DNA of 64,000 nucleotides, taken from the NCBI RefSeq assembly GCF_000473105.1, contig NZ_KI421498.1, positions 310,001-374,000 of the forward strand, read 5' to 3'. Numbering within the stretch: position 1 is the first letter of the stretch; each line of letters starts with the position of its first letter. The notes under the pieces were generated by a model that saw nothing but the letters and a program-made list of their open reading frames with translations, did no database searches and had not been told where the DNA came from. The DNA comes from Phaeobacter inhibens DSM 16374 (lineage in GTDB: Bacteria; Pseudomonadota; Alphaproteobacteria; Rhodobacterales; Rhodobacteraceae). Positions 61,445 to 64,000 of this stretch are shown here, in pieces. The position numbers were made by a program, and so were the translations under genes.

Positions 61445-61453
61445 GTATCGCGA

Positions 61454-61660
61454 TCATTGGGGGCGAATGTCGCTGGCCATCTGGCGGCCATCGCGCCCTT
61501 CGGTCATCTCGAAATCAACTTTTTGATTATCCGCCAGGCCGGTCAGCCCCGACCGCTCAACCTGAGAGATGTGCACAAACACATCCTTACCGCCGCCTTC
61601 GGGTTCGATAAAGCCATAGCCCTTGGTTGTATTGAACCATTTCACGGTGCCACTCGCCAT
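61454..61660 (-). CDS. cspA: cold-shock protein
   Basis: A 68-residue single cold-shock domain. K-W-F-N-T-T-K-G-Y-G-F-I (RNP1) and D-V-F-V-H-I-S (RNP2) are intact. It should bind single-stranded RNA/DNA and melt RNA structure. AAGGAGAC lies before ATG 61660. The symbol follows family usage; the exact paralogue cannot be assigned. Confidence 0.94.
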   Translation of the reverse strand: MASGTVKWFNTTKGYGFIEPEGGGKDVFVHISQVERSGLTGLADNQKVDFEMTEGRDGRQMASDIRPQ

Positions 61661-61880
61661 GTTCCCGTGTCTCCTTCCTGCTAGTGAGCCGCCCTGAATA
61701 CACGATAATTTCGCTGCGCAGAGCGGTGTGATCGGTTTTGCCGCAGTGCGCAGACAAAACAGGCCGGGGAAGTTGTCCCAACCCGGTTCCAACTTTTGCA
61801 CGGACCATGTAAAAATCAAGCAAAACAGTGCGGCTCTACCATAAATTGTGCTGAGCCGCCCCCTCGGGAAAGGAAAAAAC
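61661..61880. promoter_or_regulatory. leader/promoter gap of csp and the ArsC-like gene
   Basis: About 220 bases between divergent starts. Cold-shock genes commonly have long structured leaders, and this gap is long enough; it contains a T-rich tract near 61810. No promoter boxes can be fixed with confidence. Confidence 0.4.
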
Positions 61881-62201
61881 GTGCAACTCTTTGGATTGAA
61901 GGCCTGTGACACCTGCCGTAAGGCGCTGAAACAGCTGCCGGAGGCGGAACTGGTCGATGTACGCGCCGATGGCGTACCGGAGGCCATTCTCACAGCGGCT
62001 CTGGCGCAGTTTGGCGACCGTCTGGTCAATACCCGCTCCACCACATGGCGCGGATTGAGCGAGGCGGAGCGGGCGGAGGATCCCATGGCGCTGCTTAAGG
62101 CCCATCCTACGCTGATGAAACGTCCGCTAATCAAATCAGGGGACGATCTGCATCTCGGCTGGGATGCCAAAACCAAGGCGGCCCTTGGCGTTGAGGGCTA
62201 G
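61881..62201 (+). CDS. ArsC/Spx-like thioredoxin-fold protein
   Basis: A 106-residue ArsC-family protein that starts with GTG at 61881 (GGGAAAGGA upstream). L-F-G-L-K-A-C9-D-T-C12-R-K-A is the redox site, with both cysteines; N-T-R-S-T-T-W-R and M-K-R-P-L-I are the downstream conserved blocks. Members include arsenate reductases and YffB-like or Spx-like thiol proteins; the short length and CxxC suggest YffB-like rather than a true arsenate reductase. Confidence 0.85.
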   Translation: MQLFGLKACDTCRKALKQLPEAELVDVRADGVPEAILTAALAQFGDRLVNTRSTTWRGLSEAERAEDPMALLKAHPTLMKRPLIKSGDDLHLGWDAKTKAALGVEG

Positions 62202-62241
62202 GATCCCCATGTCAGTTCCAGAGTAGATGAGGAGAGCGGCA

Positions 62242-62610
62242 ATGCGCAATGCAGCGCTGGTGCTGGGCATCGTGGCCGGGCTGATTGGGATGGTGGTTGG
62301 GTTTGCGGGTTATGGTTATACCGCCGCCGTGGAGTATTTTGGCGAAATCGACGGGATTGCCCGGCAGGTCGATGATGTTGATCAGCTGCGGCTTTTGGCA
62401 GTGATCTCGCCTATTCTGGCGCTGGCGGGCGGTGCGATGGCGCTGTCCCGCGCGCTGTGGGGCGGGGTGCTGTTGCTTGCGTCGGCGGCAGGGCTCTATG
62501 CCGGGTTCGGGCTCAATGTCTTTACCATCTTCCCGATCTCACTGGCGCTTTTGGGCGGGCTGCTAGCGCTTGCTGCCGGCAAACCGGATGAGCCGAAGGC
62601 GCATTTCTGA
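62242..62610 (+). CDS. small membrane protein
   Basis: A 122-residue protein with four hydrophobic segments (starting A-A-L-V-L-G-I-V-A-G-L-I-G-M). The pattern resembles the DUF4064-like small membrane proteins. Start at ATG 62242 with GGAGAG upstream. About 40 bases after the ArsC-like gene. Function unknown. Confidence 0.75.
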   Translation: MRNAALVLGIVAGLIGMVVGFAGYGYTAAVEYFGEIDGIARQVDDVDQLRLLAVISPILALAGGAMALSRALWGGVLLLASAAGLYAGFGLNVFTIFPISLALLGGLLALAAGKPDEPKAHF

Positions 62611-62634
62611 CCCGAGGTGACTAACGGTCATGAA

Positions 62635-62667
62635 AAAAGGCGCCGCTGCGGATACAGGGCGCCTTTT
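62635..62667. terminator. bidirectional rho-independent terminator
   Basis: AAAAGGCGCC (62635-62644) and GGCGCCTTTT (62658-62667) form a perfect ten-pair stem with A-run and T-run sides, between the convergent gene ends at 62610 and 62688. Confidence 0.85.
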
Positions 62668-62687
62668 GTGTTTGAGAGCTCAGCAGA

Positions 62688-63224
62688 TCAGGCGGCGGCA
62701 GGTGCCGTGGCGCGCCGCGCCAGCGCATCCAGCGACAGGGGGCCGGCACCCTTGAAGACGAGAACGAGCAGCAGGAATGTCCACATAACCCGCTGATCCA
62801 CCAGACCGATGGAATTGTCAAAGAGACTGCCCAGTTTCACACCATGCCCGGTGACATCGACAATGGTCTGCACCCAGATGAAGCCAATGGTGCCAAGCGC
62901 GGCCAGACGGGTGAACAACCCAACAAGGATCAGCGCAGGCAGCACGTATTCGGCAATCGTCCCGGCAAAGATCACCAGCCGCTGAAGGATATTGAGCTGG
63001 GAGACATCATAAAGCACAGCCTCGGCAGCTTTGGGAAAGATCTGACCAAACGCCCCGGCAGAGGGCGAAAAGATCGACCCGTCAATCTTCAGCCCGGCTG
63101 AGTTCCAGTAATAGACCAGTAAAACAGCGGCAAAGACCAGCCTCGCCAGGGTCGGGATGATGAACGCCGACAATCTGTCAGCCCTGCCGGTGAGAGAGGT
63201 ATAAGAGGAAACAAGCGCGTGCAT
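62688..63224 (-). CDS. DoxX family membrane protein (bufferin/Hvf operon)
   Basis: A 178-residue protein with four transmembrane segments and the DoxX pattern L-I-I-P-T-L-A-R-L-V-F-A-A-V-L-L-V-Y-Y-W-N-S-A-G and A-E-Y-V-L-P-A-L-I-L-V-G-L-F-T-R. It starts three bases after the DUF2063 gene. In DUF2282-DUF692-DUF2063-DoxX operons this is the last gene; those operons make copper-binding modified peptides. Its own role is unknown, perhaps quinone-linked redox. Confidence 0.85.
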   Translation of the reverse strand: MHALVSSYTSLTGRADRLSAFIIPTLARLVFAAVLLVYYWNSAGLKIDGSIFSPSAGAFGQIFPKAAEAVLYDVSQLNILQRLVIFAGTIAEYVLPALILVGLFTRLAALGTIGFIWVQTIVDVTGHGVKLGSLFDNSIGLVDQRVMWTFLLLVLVFKGAGPLSLDALARRATAPAAA

Positions 63225-63227
63225 CGG

Positions 63228-63983
63228 TTATCCTTTGCGATCTAGGTCAATGATTGCACCGCCTTGCAACAACAGGGCGAGCGTATGAGAGAGGTCAAAA
63301 TCCGGGTGGTCGGCCTGCACCTCGGTCAGGGCCTCTTCCAATGTGGCACCGGAGGTGAGGGCGGTGATCCAGTCCGCGCCACCCGGAGGTAGCTCCTGAA
63401 TGATGGGGTCGAATTCGGGCCGGGTGATCAGCACATCCTGCGCCATATGCCGGGGCTTGGGAGCGTTCTCTTCGGTGTTGAAGCGCCAGATATCATAGAT
63501 CGGCCAGGGTGAGCCCAGCAGGGCAACGGCGGGGGCCAGCGTCAGCCGGGTCGCCATCAGCGCCTCCGGGGGCAGGGCTGCCAGACGCGCCGGGGCAACC
63601 GCTGTGGCGTCGCCTGCGTGATACGCCCGGCGAAGGGCGAGGTCGAGCCGCGCCGCATCGGGCAGATAGCCGAGGTGTTTCAGCTGCTCCATCCCGGCGA
63701 GAAACGCGGGAAATTCAGCGCCATAGTGCATCATCAGCGGCGAGGAGGGCGGATGGGCGCGCAGGTACATGCCCGCCAGCCCGTCGAGGTTCTGCTTACC
63801 CAGCAGTTTGCCAATCAGGGGAAAGGCGCTGTGCATCGCCTCGGAAAGGGAGACCGCGATATTATTGCGATAGACGCTGAACCGCCGCCCGGCGGGCTGG
63901 CCTGTCGCATCCAGCAGTCCCTCCGGCACCGGCTGGCCCGCGTCCATCATGGCGTGGGTGAATTCTGTCTGGCTTACAGTCAT
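63228..63983 (-). CDS. DUF2063 (HvfC/BufC-like) protein
   Basis: A 251-residue protein with the N-terminal DUF2063 domain: F-S-V-Y-R-N-N-I-A-V-S-L-S-E-A-M-H-S-A-F-P-L-I-G-K-L-L-G. Family members are partners of DUF692 (MNIO) enzymes and help recognise the precursor peptide leader during oxazolone/thioamide formation on cysteines. The start overlaps the end of the upstream gene (ATGA), consistent with a tight complex. Confidence 0.88.
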   Translation of the reverse strand: MTVSQTEFTHAMMDAGQPVPEGLLDATGQPAGRRFSVYRNNIAVSLSEAMHSAFPLIGKLLGKQNLDGLAGMYLRAHPPSSPLMMHYGAEFPAFLAGMEQLKHLGYLPDAARLDLALRRAYHAGDATAVAPARLAALPPEALMATRLTLAPAVALLGSPWPIYDIWRFNTEENAPKPRHMAQDVLITRPEFDPIIQELPPGGADWITALTSGATLEEALTEVQADHPDFDLSHTLALLLQGGAIIDLDRKG

Positions 63984-64000
63984 GCCGACACGCGCTCCAG
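63980..64000 (-). CDS. end of upstream gene, probably DUF692 (MNIO) enzyme (partial)
   Basis: Only L-E-R-V-S-A then TGA is visible, overlapping the DUF2063 start by four bases. Identity is inferred from operon order, in which DUF692 precedes DUF2063; six residues cannot prove it. Confidence 0.5.
   Translation of the reverse strand: MERVSA

Overview
The window is chromosomal DNA from a marine alphaproteobacterium, most likely a Rhodobacteraceae (Roseobacter-group) species. Supporting signs are high GC with GC-rich third positions, a propionyl-CoA carboxylase to methylmalonyl-CoA mutase locus, the perM-hda-ppx and aspC/XRE-sdhE neighbourhoods, and short-type proS beside lolC/lolD. No tRNA, rRNA, CRISPR array, integrase or transposase was seen. 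All assignments come from reading the sequence and translations; no database search was run.

Layout. 1-4500: propionate-assimilation block (last codons of pccA, a lipoprotein, a DUF4174 protein, a sulfotransferase-like protein, and mcm). 4568-4730: an unusual branched inverted-repeat element. 4838-27415: mostly housekeeping (VOC and GNAT proteins, a TerB/J-domain protein, an endonuclease/phosphatase-fold protein, ppx-hda-perM, proS, lolCD, a molybdopterin oxidoreductase, parE, a PLP decarboxylase, an AhpD-like protein, a MATE pump). Into this block an AT-rich gene with a possible HEPN-type R-x5-H motif has been placed, overlapping the parE stop codon by four bases.

27416-43200: an accessory region of lower GC made of three modules. 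The first is an HTH regulator diverging from a CocE-type hydrolase, a complete peptide-type ABC importer and an exo-amidohydrolase. The second is an ArsR regulator with an Old Yellow Enzyme. The third is a LysR regulator diverging from a luciferase-domain protein, an orphan solute-binding protein and an SDR protein. The gaps between modules contain degenerate copies of a GCGGACCTTTGC-like word.

43370-52521: delta-class carbonic anhydrase, aspC, XRE-sdhE, a LdtR/MarR-like regulator, glyoxalase I, a Slam-type outer-membrane lipoprotein exporter with a TbpB-like lipoprotein next to it, and thyA-folA. 52621-61356: a divergent catabolic cluster around a GntR regulator (M24 peptidase, Asp/Glu racemase-like, CMD and DUF1330 proteins on one side; DUF1185, alpha/beta hydrolase, flavin reductase fused to a degenerate Nudix domain, LLM monooxygenase and aldehyde dehydrogenase on the other). 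It looks like a Rut-like two-component flavin monooxygenase pathway of unknown substrate. 61454-64000: a cold-shock protein, an ArsC/Spx-like protein, a membrane protein, and the downstream end of a bufferin/Hvf-type copper RiPP operon (doxX, DUF2063, end of DUF692).

The best candidates for something undescribed are the HEPN-like gene coupled to parE, the branched repeat at 4568-4730, the monooxygenase cluster with its dead Nudix fusion, the Slam/lipoprotein pair, and the orphan binding-protein/luciferase-domain module.
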